A stretch of DNA of 64,000 nt from assembly GCF_034140825.1 (NCBI RefSeq), contig NC_089044.1:11325001-11389000 (forward strand), read 5' to 3'. Shown in pieces: positions 1-16,800 of the stretch. The DNA is from Oryza sativa Japonica Group (taxonomy: Eukaryota > Streptophyta > Magnoliopsida > Poales > Poaceae). The notes under the pieces are model-generated. The model searched no databases, had not been told where the DNA came from, and was given only the letters and a program-made list of their open reading frames with translations. The first letter of the stretch is position 1; the number at the start of each line of letters is the position of its first letter. The position numbers and the translations under genes are program-made.

Positions 1-75
1 ATGGTGAAATGGTAGACACGCGAGACTCAAAATCTCGTGCTAAAGAGCGTGGAGGTTCGAGTCCTCTTCAAGGCA
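1..75 (+). tRNA. trnL-CAA: tRNA-Leu (CAA), 5' end cut by the window
   Basis: The window opens about six bases inside this tRNA. The anticodon loop ACTCAAAAT carries CAA, followed by the long variable arm usual for leucine tRNAs, the T arm GGTTCGAGTCC and the acceptor end CAAGGCA. In grasses it lies in the inverted repeat near ndhB, which fixes the window's start in the repeat. Confidence 0.95.
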
Positions 76-807
76 TAATACGGAGAATGCGCATTCAATG
101 AGCATTCCCCGTAGAAGTATTCCGGAAATCTGCGCCTGGCGCTCTCCTCTATCTTCTGAGGTCCTTAACCACTTCCCTGAGAAAAGGAGACAGTAAAAGC
201 CAAAATAGACTAAATATAGCCTGAACGATCCTAAAAATCCCTCGAAGGAGATAATATAATAAAGAACCCAAAGCAGACGGTATCCTACTGCAAGGGTGGT
301 CTTAAGAATCCAAAAGAGGTTGCTCAGAAGAGATAGATGTATCCCAACCTCTATTGCTCTCGCGTAAAGCCTTTTTTTTACGCGACAGGAAAAAGTGACT
401 ACGAATTCCCCTTTTTGTTTGCGAATCCCTGTTTGTATCCTTTGAGCGCACGCCCATAAGTAGCGATCAAGGAAATCGATCAAACGATCCCAATACCGTG
501 AAAGAGAAACTTCCCAGATCCAGGGAAGCTTATCATAAAGGGCTTCGACAAGGGGTTTTATTCGTTCTTTGAGCAAAAAGATAAAGATCGGATAGATTCG
601 AACCGCAATTGCAAAGGTAATCACTACTATGCCAGCCCAAATCATGATCTTCACCAACTTGGATTTGGTTCTCTCGCGAAAATCGCGAGTTGCAGAGATG
701 AGAACCATGAAAAGCAAGATCCCGAATAAGAAAACAGAAACCGAGGAAACCACAAGAGTGAAGACTAGTAGAGTCTCGTCTTTTGTCATTCTTTGCTCCT
801 TTTTCAC
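40..807 (-). CDS. conserved grass inverted-repeat ORF (rice ORF249-like), function unknown
   Basis: An open frame of 255 codons lies between trnL-CAA and the ycf2 relic; its last codons run antisense through trnL. I recognise the position and size as the grass inverted-repeat ORF called ORF249 in rice; no function is established. The start at 807 begins MKKEQRMTKDE; Met7 is an alternative. Two strongly hydrophobic stretches at about residues 13-40 and 52-80 look like membrane helices, and two more lie near 160-185 and 190-215. It may be an eroded part of a larger ancestral reading frame in the ycf2 region. Whether it is translated cannot be told from the sequence. Confidence 0.6.
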   Translation of the reverse strand: MKKEQRMTKDETLLVFTLVVSSVSVFLFGILLFMVLISATRDFRERTKSKLVKIMIWAGIVVITFAIAVRIYPIFIFLLKERIKPLVEALYDKLPWIWEVSLSRYWDRLIDFLDRYLWACAQRIQTGIRKQKGEFVVTFSCRVKKRLYARAIEVGIHLSLLSNLFWILKTTLAVGYRLLWVLYYIISFEGFLGSFRLYLVYFGFYCLLFSGKWLRTSEDRGERQAQISGILLRGMLIECAFSVLCLEEDSNLHAL

Positions 808-829
808 TCAATGATTCATTCGAATTTCC

Positions 830-1550
830 CGACCAAAAATTCTATATGTCTATTCATAGGGCCTCGTTGCTAAGTGCTACAAGATCTAGTGCACTGGAAC
901 TCGTGGTTATGGACCCGAATCCTTTAGTATGGAACATTGTCTTTTCCAAGTAAAAACCCCCAGTATATGAAAGAATGAAAAGGTGCTTTCGTTCTTTTCT
1001 TGTGGAATAAGAAGCCCTCGTACCTTAATGAAAGGAAAATAGGAATTTTTCATTAGGTATTTGACCAAATAGGATCGTCCAGTTCCTATAGAACCTATCA
1101 CTAAAATACCCGATAGGGCTAAGCGGAACGAAAAGGATTTTCCCTGAGATGGTAAATGAAAACGATTAGCCCCATACGAGGTTTGGGAATAAGTGATGAG
1201 CAAGGAATATACGTCTTTCTGCTAAAGAGGATCTATTAAACTCATAATTCATTAGATCCTTGTTATCAATGTCAACTAGGTATCATAAGTAAACGGATCC
1301 CGGTTGTTCAATCCTTTGATAACCAAGGTCATTCTTTGCTAAAGAGAAATGATCACTATGAGTCAGACTCAATAGAATTGGATCCATTCCAAATAGCGAG
1401 AATTAGGATTCTGGATCCCTCTCAATCTCTCTTTCAATTCGAGGATCCAGAGAGGTGTTTTCATAGTCATCTCCGAATATTTGCCATCTCCGAATATTTT
1501 CGATTTCATTTTTCTATGATATGTCTTTCTATATGAAAATTGGTTATTTA
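830..1550 (-). pseudogene. ycf2: ycf2 remnant
   Basis: On the minus strand short peptides match the AAA-ATPase region of Ycf2: a segment ending in SLTHSDH, then [23 protein letters not shown] and the P-loop [14 protein letters not shown], then a jump to LLIPQ and the [10 protein letters not shown]-like end of the domain. Stops and frame changes interrupt the segments, and a stretch of roughly a hundred residues after the P-loop is missing. Ycf2 exceeds 2,000 residues in most land plants and is absent as a gene in grasses, where fragments like this persist between trnI-CAU and trnL-CAA. The limits given are approximate. Confidence 0.85.
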
Positions 1551-1573
1551 CGATGTACGATGATCCCTGTTAA

Positions 1574-1647
1574 GCATCCATGGCTGAATGGTTAAAGCGC
1601 CCAACTCATAATTGGTAAATTTGCGGGTTCAATTCCTGCTGGATGCA
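1574..1647 (+). tRNA. trnI-CAU: tRNA-Ile (CAU), lysidine type
   Basis: A 74-base cloverleaf starts GCATCCATGGCTGAATGG and closes with GGATGCA. The loop reads CTCATAA with anticodon CAU. In plastids this tRNA, sitting beside rpl23, reads AUA after its C34 is converted to lysidine; it is not a methionine tRNA. Confidence 0.95.
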
Positions 1648-1821
1648 CGCGAACCGGAACGTTCCATAAGTCTATTGGAACTGGCTCTCTATCCATGGAA
1701 TCTCATCCATCATCCATACATAACGAATTGGTATGGTATATTCATACCATAACATAAGAACAATAAGAACTCGAATTCTTATCGATACTGGAACTCAGAG
1801 CATAGGAGGGAAAGTCGATTT

Positions 1822-2103
1822 ATGGATGGAATCAAATACGCAGTATTTACAGAAAAAAGTCTTCGTTTATTGGGAAAGAATCAATATACTTTTAATGTCG
1901 AATCGGGATTCACTAAGACAGAAATAAAGCATTGGGTCGAACTCTTCTTTGGTGTTAAGGTAGTAGCTGTGAATAGCCATCGACTACCCGGAAAGGGTAG
2001 AAGAATGGGCCCTATTCTAGGACATACAATGCATTACAGACGTATGATCATTACCCTTCAACCGGGTTATTCTATTCCACTTCTAGATAGAGAAAAAAAC
2101 TAA
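1822..2103 (+). CDS. rpl23: ribosomal protein L23 (uL23c)
   Basis: This encodes plastid large-subunit protein L23 at the peptide exit site. The frame of 93 codons has the normal grass length, beginning [13 protein letters not shown] and ending PLLDREKN. It carries the conserved [21 protein letters not shown] stretch near the C-terminus. The purine-rich GGAGGGAAAG just upstream could aid initiation. rpl2 follows 18 bases later in the same transcription unit. This is the intact inverted-repeat copy; a damaged copy lies behind rbcL at 56333-56486. Confidence 0.97.
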
Positions 2104-2121
2104 AGGAGAATACTTAATAAT

Positions 2122-3606
2122 ACGGCGAAACATTTATACAAAACACCTATCCCGAGCACACGCAAGGGAACCATAGATAGGCAAGTGAAATCCAATCCAC
2201 GAAATAATTTGATCCATGGACGGCACCGTTGTGGTAAAGGTCGTAATTCCAGAGGAATCATTACCGCAAGGCATAGAGGGGGAGGTCATAAGCGCCTATA
2301 CCGTAAAATCGATTTTCGACGGAATCAAAAAGACATATCTGGTAGAATCGTAACCATAGAATACGACCCTAATCGAAATGCGTACATTTGTCTCATACAC
2401 TATGGGGATGGTGAGAAGGGATATATTTTACATCCCAGAGGGGCTATAATTGGAGATACTATTGTTTCTGGTACAAAAGTTCCTATATCAATGGGAAATG
2501 CCCTACCTTTGAGTGCGGTTTGAACTATTGATTTACGTAATTGGAAGTAACCAATTAGGTTTACGACGAAACCTAGAAATCGATCACTGATCCAATTTGA
2601 CTACCTCTACGGGATAGACCTCAACAGAAAACTGTTGAGTAACGGCAGCAAGTGATTGAGTTCAGTAGTTCCTCATAGAAAATTATTGACTCTAGAGATA
2701 TGGTAATATGGAGAAGACAAAATTGTTTGAAGCACGCACAGAACCGGAAGCGCCCCTTGTTTCAAAGAGAGGAGGACGGGTTATTCACATTTAATTTGAT
2801 GGTCAGAGGCGAATTGAAAGCTAAGCAGTGGTAATTAAGACCCCCGGGGGAAAATAGGGATGTCTCCTACGTTACCCATAATATGTAGAAGTATCGACGT
2901 AATTTCATAGAGTCATTCGATCTGAATGCTACATGAAGAACATAAGCCAGATGACGGAACGCGGAGACCTAGGATGTAGAAGATCATAACATGAGCGATT
3001 CGGCAGATTTGGATTCCTTTCCTATATATCCACTCATGTGGTACTTCATCATACGATTCATATAAGATCCATCTGTCTAGAGATCGTCATATACATCTAG
3101 AAAGCCGTATGCTTTGGAAGAAGCTTGTACAGTTTGGGAAGGGGTTTTTTGAGAGAAAAGAAGAATCTACTTCAACCGATATGCCCTTAGGCACGGCCAT
3201 ACATAACATAGAAATCACACGTGGAAGGGGTGGGCAATTAGCTAGAGCAGCAGGTGCTGTAGCGAAACTGATTGCAAAAGAAGGTAAATCGGCCACTTTA
3301 AGATTACCATCTGGGGAGGTCCGTTTGGTATCCCAAAACTGCTTAGCAACAGTCGGACAAGTGGGTAATGTTGGGGTGAACCAAAAAAGTTTGGGTAGAG
3401 CCGGGTCTAAGTGTTGGCTAGGTAAACGCCCCGTAGTAAGAGGGGTAGTTATGAACCCTGTGGACCACCCCCATGGGGGCGGTGAAGGGAAAGCCCCCAT
3501 TGGTAGAAAAAAACCCACAACCCCTTGGGGTTATCCTGCGCTTGGAAGAAGAACTAGGAAAAGGAAAAAATATAGTGATAGTTTTATTCTTCGTCGCCGT
3601 AAGTAA
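2122..3606 (+). CDS. rpl2: ribosomal protein L2 (uL2c), spliced
   Basis: Core large-subunit protein near the peptidyl-transferase centre. Exon 1 is 2122-2512 and exon 2 is 3176-3606, separated by a 663-base group II intron that opens with GTGCG. Joined, they give 273 residues, the grass length. There is no ATG at the expected start: the first codon is ACG at 2122, preceded by the Shine-Dalgarno-like AAAGGAG. In grasses this ACG is made AUG by C-to-U editing. The C-terminal half has the conserved [14 protein letters not shown] motif, whose histidine is needed for peptidyl transfer. The apparent start at 2185 is an internal GTG. Confidence 0.95.
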
Positions 3607-3661
3607 ATACGTAACTAGGAATATGGAAAATTGCATTTTTGGAATTTGCAATAATGGGATG

Positions 3662-3736
3662 GGCGAACGACGGGAATTGAACCCGCGCATGGTGGATTCA
3701 CAATCCACTGCCTTGATCCACTTGGCTACATCCGCC
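3662..3736 (-). tRNA. trnH-GUG: tRNA-His (GUG)
   Basis: Read on the minus strand it starts GGCGGATGTAGCCAAG, has loop TTGTGAA with anticodon GUG and T arm GGGTTCAATTCCC. It lies between rpl2 and rps19 within the inverted repeat, a monocot and especially grass arrangement. Confidence 0.95.
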
Positions 3737-3867
3737 CCTTATCCAGCTAAAGGATTTTCTCTTTTTTCCATTCATCATTATTCTATTTATTCTGACCTCC
3801 ATACTTCGATCGAGATATTGGACATCGAATGCCACTCTTTAAAATGGAAAAAAAGGAGTAATCAGCT

Positions 3868-4149
3868 GTGACACGAAAAAAAACGAATCCTTTTGTAGCT
3901 CATCATTTATTGGCAAAAATAGAAAAGGTCAATATGAAGGAGGAGAAAGAAACAATAGTAACGTGGTCCCGGGCATCTAGCATTCTACCCGCAATGGTTG
4001 GCCATACAATCGCGATTCATAATGGAAAGGAACATATACCTATTTACATAACAAATCCTATGGTAGGTCGCAAATTGGGGGAATTCGTACCAACTCGGCA
4101 TTTCACGAGTTATGAAAGTGCAAGAAAGGATACTAAATCTCGTCGTTAA
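3868..4149 (+). CDS. rps19: ribosomal protein S19 (uS19c)
   Basis: Small-subunit head protein that contacts S13 and tRNA. The start is GTG at 3868, giving [15 protein letters not shown], as in other grasses, with GGAG eleven bases upstream. The frame is 93 codons and contains the family signature around [20 protein letters not shown]. It is the last gene of the inverted repeat; the boundary with the single-copy region should fall between its stop and psbA. It converges with psbA, and a strong hairpin separates the two. Confidence 0.96.
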
Positions 4150-4188
4150 CTGAATTCAGAATAGAAAGATTCAAAATAAAAAAAAAAG

Positions 4189-4228
4189 AAATACCCAATA
4201 TCTTGCTTCAGCAAGATATTGGGTATTT
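4189..4228. terminator. stem-loop between rps19 and psbA
   Basis: A perfect 18-base-pair stem (4189-4206 with 4211-4228) encloses a four-base loop TTCA. It sits at the 3' ends of two converging genes and can fold in either transcript. Plastid psbA messages are known to end in such hairpins, which protect the 3' end more than they stop transcription. Confidence 0.8.
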
Positions 4229-4274
4229 CTAGCTTTCCTTTCTTCAAAAATTGCTATATGTTAGCAGAAAAGCC

Positions 4275-5354
<1,080 letters not shown>

Positions 5355-5420
5355 TCAAATTGCAAGGACTCCCAAGCACACGTATTAACTAGAAAGATAA
5401 TAGAAGGCTTGTTATTTAAC

Positions 5421-5450
5421 AGTATAATATAGACTATATACCAATGTCAA
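5421..5450 (-). promoter_or_regulatory. psbA promoter (PEP, sigma70 type)
   Basis: On the minus strand TTGACA (5445-5450) and TATACT (5421-5426) are 18 bases apart, with the TATATAG element that psbA promoters carry between the boxes. It is the strong promoter read by the plastid-encoded polymerase. Confidence 0.9.
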
Positions 5451-5566
5451 CCAAGCCAGCCCCGACAGTTGTATATCCATACAACAAAATTTACCAAACC
5501 AAAAAATTTTGTAAATGAAGTGAGTGAAAAATCAAAACTCAGATTGCTCCTTTCTAGTTTCCATAT

Positions 5567-8124
5567 GGGTTGCCCGGGACTCGAACCCGGAACTAGTCGG
5601 ATGGAGTAGATAATTATTCCTTGTTACAATAGAGAAAAAACCTCTCCCCAAATCGTGCTTGCATTTTTCATTGCACACGACTTTCCCTATGTAGAAATAG
5701 GCTATTTCTATTCCGAAGAGGAAGTCTACTAATTTTTTTAGTAGTAAGTTGATTCACTTACTATTTATTATAGTACAGAGAACATTTCAGAATGGAAACT
5801 GTGAAAGTTTTACCTTGATCATTTATCAATCATTTCTAGTTTATTAGTTTTGTTTAATGATTAATTAAGAGGATTCACCAGATCATTGATACGGAGAATA
5901 TCCAAATACCAAATACGCTCACTGTGCGATCCACGGAAAGAAAAGTAAGTTGTTTTGGCGAACATCAAAGAAAAAACTTGCTCTTCTTCCGTAAAAAATT
6001 CTTCTAAAAATACCGAACCCAACCATTGCATAAAAGCTCGTACCGTGCTTTTATGTTTACGAGCTAAAGTTCTAGCGCATGAAAGTCGAAGTATATACTT
6101 TAGTCGATACAAAGTCTTCTTTTTTGAAGATCCACTGTGATAATGAAAAAGATTTCTACATATCCGACCAAACCGATCAAGAATATCCCAATCCGATAAA
6201 TCGGTCCAAATTGGTTTACTAATAGGATGCCCCGATCCAGTACAAAATTGGGCTTTTGCTAAAGATCCAATGAGAGGAGTAACAGGGACTTTGGTATCGA
6301 ATTTTTTCATTTGAGTATCTATTAGAAATGAATTCTCCAGCATTTGATTCCTTACTAACAAAGAATTTATTGGTACACTTGAAAAGTACCCCAGAAAATC
6401 GAAGCAAGAGTTTTCTAATTGGTTTAGATGGATCCTTTGCGGTTGAGTCCAAAAAGAGAAAGAATATTGCCACAAACGGACAAGGTAACATTTCCATTTC
6501 TTCTTCAAAAGAAGAGTTCCTTTTGATGCAAGAATTGCCTTTCCTTGATATCGAACATAATGCATAAGGGGATCCATAACGAACCATATGGTTTTCCGAA
6601 AAAAAGCAGGGTACATTAACCCAAAATGTTCCATCTTCCTAGAAAAGATGATTCGTTCCAGAAAGGTTCCGGAAGAAGTTAATCGCAAGCAAGAAGATTG
6701 TTTACGAAGAAACAACAAGAAAAATTCATATTCTGATACATAAGAGTTATATAGGAACCGAAATAGTCTTTTATTTTCTTTTTTCAAAATAAAAATGGAT
6801 TTCATTGAAGTAATAAAACTATTCCAATTCGAGTAGTAGTTGAGAAAGAATCGCAATAAATGCAAGGATGGAACATCTTGGATCCGGTATTGAAGGAGTT
6901 GAAGCAAGATATCCAAATGGATAGGATAGGGTATTTCTATATGTGCTAGATAATGTAAGTGCAAAAATTTGTCTTCTAAAAAAGGAAATATTGAATGAAT
7001 AGATCGTAAATTCTGAAACTTTGGTATTTCTTTTTCTTCCGGACAAGACTGTTCTCGTAGCGAGAATGGGATTTCTACAACGATCGCAAACCCCTCAGAT
7101 AGAATCTGAGAATAAAACTCAGAATAAAAAAAATTGTTGTAATCCAATAATCGATCTTGGTTAGGATGATTAACCAAATTAATCCAAAAATTCTGCTGAT
7201 ACATTCGAATCATTAACCGTTTCACAAGTAGTGAACTAAATTTCTTGTTATTAGAACCAATAATTTCGACAAGTTCGGAACCATTTAATCCATAATCATG
7301 GGCAAACACATAAATGTACTCCTGAAAGAGTAGTGGGTAGACGAAATATTGTCTAGGAAATTTAAGTTTTTCTGAATAACCCTCGAATTTTTCCATTTGT
7401 ATTTCTACTTGAATCAGAGAGAGAGAAATATTTCTCGGTTTATCAAATGGTGATACATAGTACAATATGGTCAGAACAGGGTGTTGCATTTTTTAATACA
7501 AACCCCTGGGGAAGAAAAGGAGTCTAATCCACGGATCTTTTTCCGCTCCTTTTCTATCCAATTTGTTTATGTTTGTTCTAATTACAAAAGAGAACAAATC
7601 CTTTATTTTTGCAGGCCAATTGCTCTTTTGACTTTGGGATACAGTCTCTTTATCAATATACTGCTTCTTTTACACATTCAATCCATAACATCCTTTTCAA
7701 TCCAAAATCAAGAATAATTAGGATTTCTAAAAAAAAAAGAAAAAATCAAAGGTCTACTCATAGGAAAACCAGCTTTTCCCTACATCAGGCACTAATCTAT
7801 TTTTAACGTCTAATTAGATCAGGGAGTTCTTCCAATTAAGAAGTTAAGCTCGTTGCTTTTTGTTTTACCAGAATTGGAGCCAGGCTCTATCCATTTATTC
7901 ATTAGACCCAGAAAATCAGAATTTTTTTATTCCATTCCAAAAATCCAAAATAAGAAATTGATTTTATTACGACATGCTATTTTTTCCATTCATTACCCTT
8001 GAGGATCAGTCGCGGTCTTATAGACTCTACCAAGAGTCTGGACGAATTTTTTGCTTCATCCAAATGTGTAAAAGATCATAGTCGCACTTAAAAGCCGAGT
8101 ACTCTACCATTGAGTTAGCAACCC
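5567..8124 (-). tRNA. trnK-UUU: tRNA-Lys (UUU), split by a group II intron that contains matK
   Basis: The 5' exon is 8088-8124 (GGGTTGCTAACTCAATGG, ending after the TTT anticodon region) and the 3' exon is 5567-5601 (TCCGACTAGTTCCGGG to CAACCC). Together they make a 72-base cloverleaf. The roughly 2.5 kb intron starts GTGCGAC, as group II introns do, and holds matK. Both exons look intact. The intron parts outside matK (5602-5860 and 7397-8087) show no other gene. Confidence 0.95.
5861..7396 (-). CDS. matK: maturase K
   Basis: MatK assists splicing of several plastid group IIA introns, including its host trnK intron and those of rpl2 and trnV. From Met at 7396 ([16 protein letters not shown]) the frame has 511 codons, the usual grass length; 31 further in-frame codons upstream are probably not used. 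The C-terminal domain X is recognisable ([20 protein letters not shown]). The tryptophan in FMQWLG replaces an arginine I expect there, a change that one C-to-T transition in CGG would give. The family is variable, so I do not call this damage. Confidence 0.95.
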   Translation of the reverse strand: MEKFEGYSEKLKFPRQYFVYPLLFQEYIYVFAHDYGLNGSELVEIIGSNNKKFSSLLVKRLMIRMYQQNFWINLVNHPNQDRLLDYNNFFYSEFYSQILSEGFAIVVEIPFSLREQSCPEEKEIPKFQNLRSIHSIFPFLEDKFLHLHYLAHIEIPYPIHLDILLQLLQYRIQDVPSLHLLRFFLNYYSNWNSFITSMKSIFILKKENKRLFRFLYNSYVSEYEFFLLFLRKQSSCLRLTSSGTFLERIIFSRKMEHFGLMYPAFFRKTIWFVMDPLMHYVRYQGKAILASKGTLLLKKKWKCYLVRLWQYSFSFWTQPQRIHLNQLENSCFDFLGYFSSVPINSLLVRNQMLENSFLIDTQMKKFDTKVPVTPLIGSLAKAQFCTGSGHPISKPIWTDLSDWDILDRFGRICRNLFHYHSGSSKKKTLYRLKYILRLSCARTLARKHKSTVRAFMQWLGSVFLEEFFTEEEQVFSLMFAKTTYFSFRGSHSERIWYLDILRINDLVNPLN

Positions 8125-8679
8125 AGATAAACTAGGATCTTAGATACGATCGAAATCCAAAAATCAATGGAATTACACCGCACACCCCTGTCAAAATCTT
8201 AAAATAGCAAGACATTAAAAGAAAGATTTTATCACCATTGAAAACACTCAGATACCAAAAGGAACGGGTCTGGTTAAATTTCACTAAGGTTAAAAGTGGC
8301 ACCAATCACGATCGTAAAATTGTCATTTTTTTAGCATTTTTATTTAAATAAATAAATAAATCTTGTATGAGAGTACAAACAAGAGGGACAACCCTACCAT
8401 TTGAGCAAAGTGTAGGCAAAAAACCTAATAGGGAGTGAGGATAAAGAGACTTATCCATCTACAAATTCTAGATGTTCAATGGACCTTTGTCAATGGAAAT
8501 ACAATGGTAAGAAAAAAATTAGATAGAAAAACTCAAAAAAATAAAGGCTTATGTTGGATTGGCACGACATAAATCCAGTCAAAAATAGGATTAAGAAAGA
8601 GGCAAATTATTTCTAAATAGTTAGACAACAAGGGATACTAGTGAGCCTCTCCTAGTTTTTTATTCATTTAGTTCTTCAA
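8125..8679. other. trnK-rps16 spacer
   Basis: AT-rich spacer of about 555 bases with poly-A/T runs and ATAAATAAATAAAT near 8345. I see no gene or tRNA in it. Confidence 0.7.
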
Positions 8680-9747
8680 TTAACTCAAAGTTCTTTCTTT
8701 TTCTTTAAAGAATTCCGCCTTCCTTAAAATATCAGAAACGGTTCTTGTAGGTTGAGCACCTTTTTCAAGGAAATAGAGAATAGCTGGAACATTTAAACAA
8801 GTTTGATTCTTTATCGGATCATAAAAACCTACTTTTCGAAGATCTCTTCCTTCTCTTCGAGATCGAACATCAATTGCAACGATTCGATAGACAGCTTATT
8901 GGGATAGATGTAGATAAACAAAGCCCCCCCTAGAAACGTATAGGAGGTTTTCTCCTCATACGGCTCGAGAATATGACTTGCATTAATTTCCGTACAGAAA
9001 AAACAAATTTCATTTATACTCATGACTCAAGTTGACTAATTTTGATTGACAGACTTGAAAGAAAAAAATCCTTTGAAATTTTTTGAGTCGTCTCTAAACT
9101 CTTTTCTTTGCCTCATCTCGAACAAATTCACTTTTATTCCTTATTCCGGTCCAATTCTATTGTTGAGACAGTTGAAAATCGTGTTTACTTGTTCGGGAAT
9201 CCTTTATCTTTGATTTGTGAAATCCTTGGGTTTAAACATTACTTCGGGAATTCTTATTCTTTTTTCTTTCAAAAGAGTAGCAACATACCCTTTTTTCTTA
9301 TTTCCTTCGATAAAGCATTTCCCTCTTCTATAGAAATCGAATATGAGCGATTGATTCTGATAGACTTTTAATCAAAAGAGTTTTCCCATATCTTCCAAAA
9401 TTGGACTTTCTTCTTATTTTAACCTTTTGATTTCTATATTATTTCGATTTCTATATTAAGGGTAGAATGACAAAGTTGGCCTAATTTATTAGTTTTCACT
9501 AACCCTAGATTCTTTCCCTTGATAAAAAATAAATTCTGTCCTCTCGAGCTCCATCGTGTACTATTTACTTAGCTTACTTACAAACAACCCAGCGAAAATT
9601 CGGTTCGGGACGAATAGAACAGACTATGTCGAGCCAAGAGCATTTTCATTACTATGGAAAATGGTGGATAGCAAAATCCACAATCGATCGTGTCCTTCAA
9701 GTCGCACGTTGCTTTCTACCACATCGTTTTAAACGAAGTTTTAACAT
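8680..9747 (-). CDS. rps16: ribosomal protein S16 (bS16c), spliced
   Basis: Small-subunit protein S16. Exon 1 is 9708-9747 (40 bases, [13 protein letters not shown]) and exon 2 is 8680-8897, joined across an 810-base group II intron that opens GTGCGAC and ends AT. The product has 85 residues, the normal grass length, with the conserved [20 protein letters not shown] and [14 protein letters not shown]. The second residue is Leu (TTA); I recall Val in some grasses. The gene is lost in several plant groups but looks intact here. The open frame around 8829-9023 spans the intron boundary and is not separate. Confidence 0.93.
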
Positions 9748-10809
9748 AACATTCCTCTAATTTCATTGCAAAGTGTTATAGGGAATTGATCCAATATGGA
9801 TGGAATCATGAATAGTCATTAGTTTCGTTTTTTGTATACTAATTCAAACTTGCTTTGCTATCTATGGAGAAATATGAATAAAAGAAATTAAGTATTTATC
9901 GGGAAAGACTCCGCAAAGAGCCAATTTATTTAAACCCATATTCTATCATATGAATGAAATATAGTTCGAAAAAAGGGAATAAACAAGTTTGCTTAAGACT
10001 TATTTATTATGGAATTTCCATCCTCAACAGAGGACTCGAGATGATCAATCCAATCCTGAAATGATAAGAGAAGAATTGACTCTTCTCCAACAAATAAACT
10101 ATCAACCTCCCGTTTAATTAATTTAATTAATATATTAGATTAGCAATCTATTTTTCCATACCATTTTTCCGTAACAAAACTAATTAACTATTAACTAGTT
10201 AAACTATTGCAATGAAAAGAAAGTTTTTTGGTAGTTATAGAATTCTCGTATTTCTTCGACTCGAATACCAAAAGAAAGAAAAAAATGAAGTAAAAAAAAC
10301 GCATTTCCTGTAAAGTAAAATTAAGGTCTTTGCTTTTACTTATTTTTTCTTTTACCTAAAAGAAGCAACTCCAAATCAAAATTGAATCCATTCTATCTAA
10401 CGAGCAGTTCTTATCTTATCTTTACCGGGATGGATCATTCTGGATATTTAAAAAATCGCGGATCGAGATCGTTTTTGCTTAACCAAAGAAAGAAAAAGAA
10501 GAAGGAACCTTTTTTACTAATAAAATACTATAAAAAAAATTTATCTCTATCATAAATCTATCTCTACCATAAAGGAATAGGTCTCGTTTTTTATACAATG
10601 TTCTACGTCAAGTTTAAAATTTTTTCATGAAAAAAAGATTTTCAATTTGACTGGACTTGACACTGGATTATGTTTTCTGAGACAGAAAATGAACGCATTA
10701 GGACTGCATCGAATCTAAGAGTTTATAAGAGAAAAAAATTCTCTTTAATAAACTTTATGTCTCGTGCAGAATACAATACGATTTCATCTTTCGTTTCATC
10801 AGAAAAAAT
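9748..10809. other. rps16-trnQ spacer
   Basis: About 1.06 kb of AT-rich sequence with many homopolymer runs and no coding signal on either strand. This is one of the most variable spacers of grass plastomes. Confidence 0.7.
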
Positions 10810-10881
10810 CTGGGACGGAAGGATTCGAACCTCCGAGTAACGGGACCAAAACCCGCTGCCTTACCACTTGGCCACGCCCCA
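10810..10881 (-). tRNA. trnQ-UUG: tRNA-Gln (UUG)
   Basis: Minus-strand 72-base cloverleaf beginning TGGGGCGTGGCCAAGTGG, anticodon loop TTTTGGT (UUG) and ending CCGTCCCAG. Both acceptor strands pair. Confidence 0.95.
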
Positions 10882-11912
<1,031 letters not shown>

Positions 11913-12022
11913 AAATCCAAAATTTTTTCTTACAAATTGGATTTGTTTCATACATTTATCTACGAGAAAATCCGGGGGTCAGAATTCCTTCCAATTCGAA
12001 AGTCCCAAACGATCCGAGGGGG

Positions 12023-12110
12023 CGGAAAGAGAGGGATTCGAACCCTCGGTACAAAAAAATTGTACAACGGATTAGCAATCCGCCGCTTTAGTCCACTCAG
12101 CCATCTCTCC
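12023..12110 (-). tRNA. trnS-GCU: tRNA-Ser (GCU)
   Basis: Minus-strand class II tRNA: GGAGAGATGGCTGAGTGG, loop TTGCTAA with GCU, a long variable arm and T arm GGGTTCGAATCCC. It sits at the start of the inverted psbD-psbC block that marks grass plastomes. Confidence 0.95.
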
Positions 12111-15525
<3,415 letters not shown>

Positions 15526-15567
15526 GATTTTCTTATTTATACCTGTTCTACTGTTTTTTTCTGTTCT

Positions 15568-15594
15568 GGCTCGGTTATTCTATCTAGCCGAGCC
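15568..15594. terminator. stem-loop after psbC
   Basis: GGCTCGG (15568-15574) pairs with CCGAGCC (15588-15594) about 40 bases after the psbC stop. It is likely the 3' end-stabilising hairpin of the psbD-psbC message. Confidence 0.65.
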
Positions 15595-15697
15595 ATTCAT
15601 TCCTTTCTATGAAAGAAAGATAAGGGGACAGAACAAAAAAAACAAATAAAGAAACAAACGTATTCAATACGCAAAAGAAAAGAGAGAGGAAAGCAAA

Positions 15698-15785
15698 AGG
15701 AGAGAGAGGGATTCGAACCCTCGATAGTTCCTAGAACTATACCGGTTTTCAAGACCGGAGCTATCAACCACTCAGCCATCTCTCC
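15698..15785 (-). tRNA. trnS-UGA: tRNA-Ser (UGA)
   Basis: Minus-strand class II tRNA starting GGAGAGATGGCTGAGTGG, anticodon loop CTTGAAA with UGA, long variable arm and T arm GGGTTCGAATCCC. Confidence 0.95.
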
Positions 15786-16320
<535 letters not shown>

Positions 16321-16525
16321 ATGTGTTTAGTATTTAGTAGCCCGATACAAAATAAAAAAGGGCCGTTTATTCGGATTGTGAGACGCATTAAAATGCAATT
16401 TGCGCCCCGAATTGATTGACAGACAATTAAATTAATAAAAAGAAAACTCAAATAGAAAATGAAACGGTCGACCCAGACATAGACGGTCGACCCAGGCGGA
16501 TATACCCTATAAAATATAGGACGTA

Positions 16526-16596
16526 GCGAGCGTAGTTCAATGGTAAAACATCTCCTTGCCAAGGAGAAGATACGGGTTCGATTCCCGCCGCTCGCC
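16526..16596 (+). tRNA. trnG-GCC: tRNA-Gly (GCC)
   Basis: A 71-base cloverleaf: GCGAGCGTAGTTCAATGG, loop TTGCCAA with GCC, T arm GGGTTCGATTCCC, and closing GCTCGCC. Confidence 0.95.
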
Positions 16597-16726
16597 AGCT
16601 TAATTTAGTAAGGTACTATGATAAAAAATTTAGTCTACTTTTATTAAAGTAATAGGTGTTAGTCTAGTACCGTACCCCTTTACTATCTTAACCCCCTTTG
16701 CACCCCACTCAAAAAAAGAGCACTAC

Positions 16727-16800
16727 AGCGGCGGGAATCGAACTCGGCAACAGGGTTCCCTAAACCGGGGATTCACCGAAACAAACAACCAGCAAACAGC
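16727..16800 (-). pseudogene. tRNA-like fragment near trnfM
   Basis: GCGGCGGGAATCGAACTCGG resembles the reverse complement of the 3' half of the neighbouring trnfM and trnG genes, T arm included, but no cloverleaf can be completed and the following bases do not form an anticodon arm. Such debris is usual in this recombination-prone part of grass plastomes. Confidence 0.4.

Noticed and set aside
1574-1647. A second methionine tRNA in the inverted repeat
   Set aside because: Its CAU anticodon is that of the lysidine-modified isoleucine tRNA, recognised by its sequence and its place beside rpl23.
3087-3871. Open frames on both strands across rpl2 exon 2 and trnH
   Set aside because: They are shadows of rpl2 and the tRNA in other frames, with compositions that mirror the real genes.
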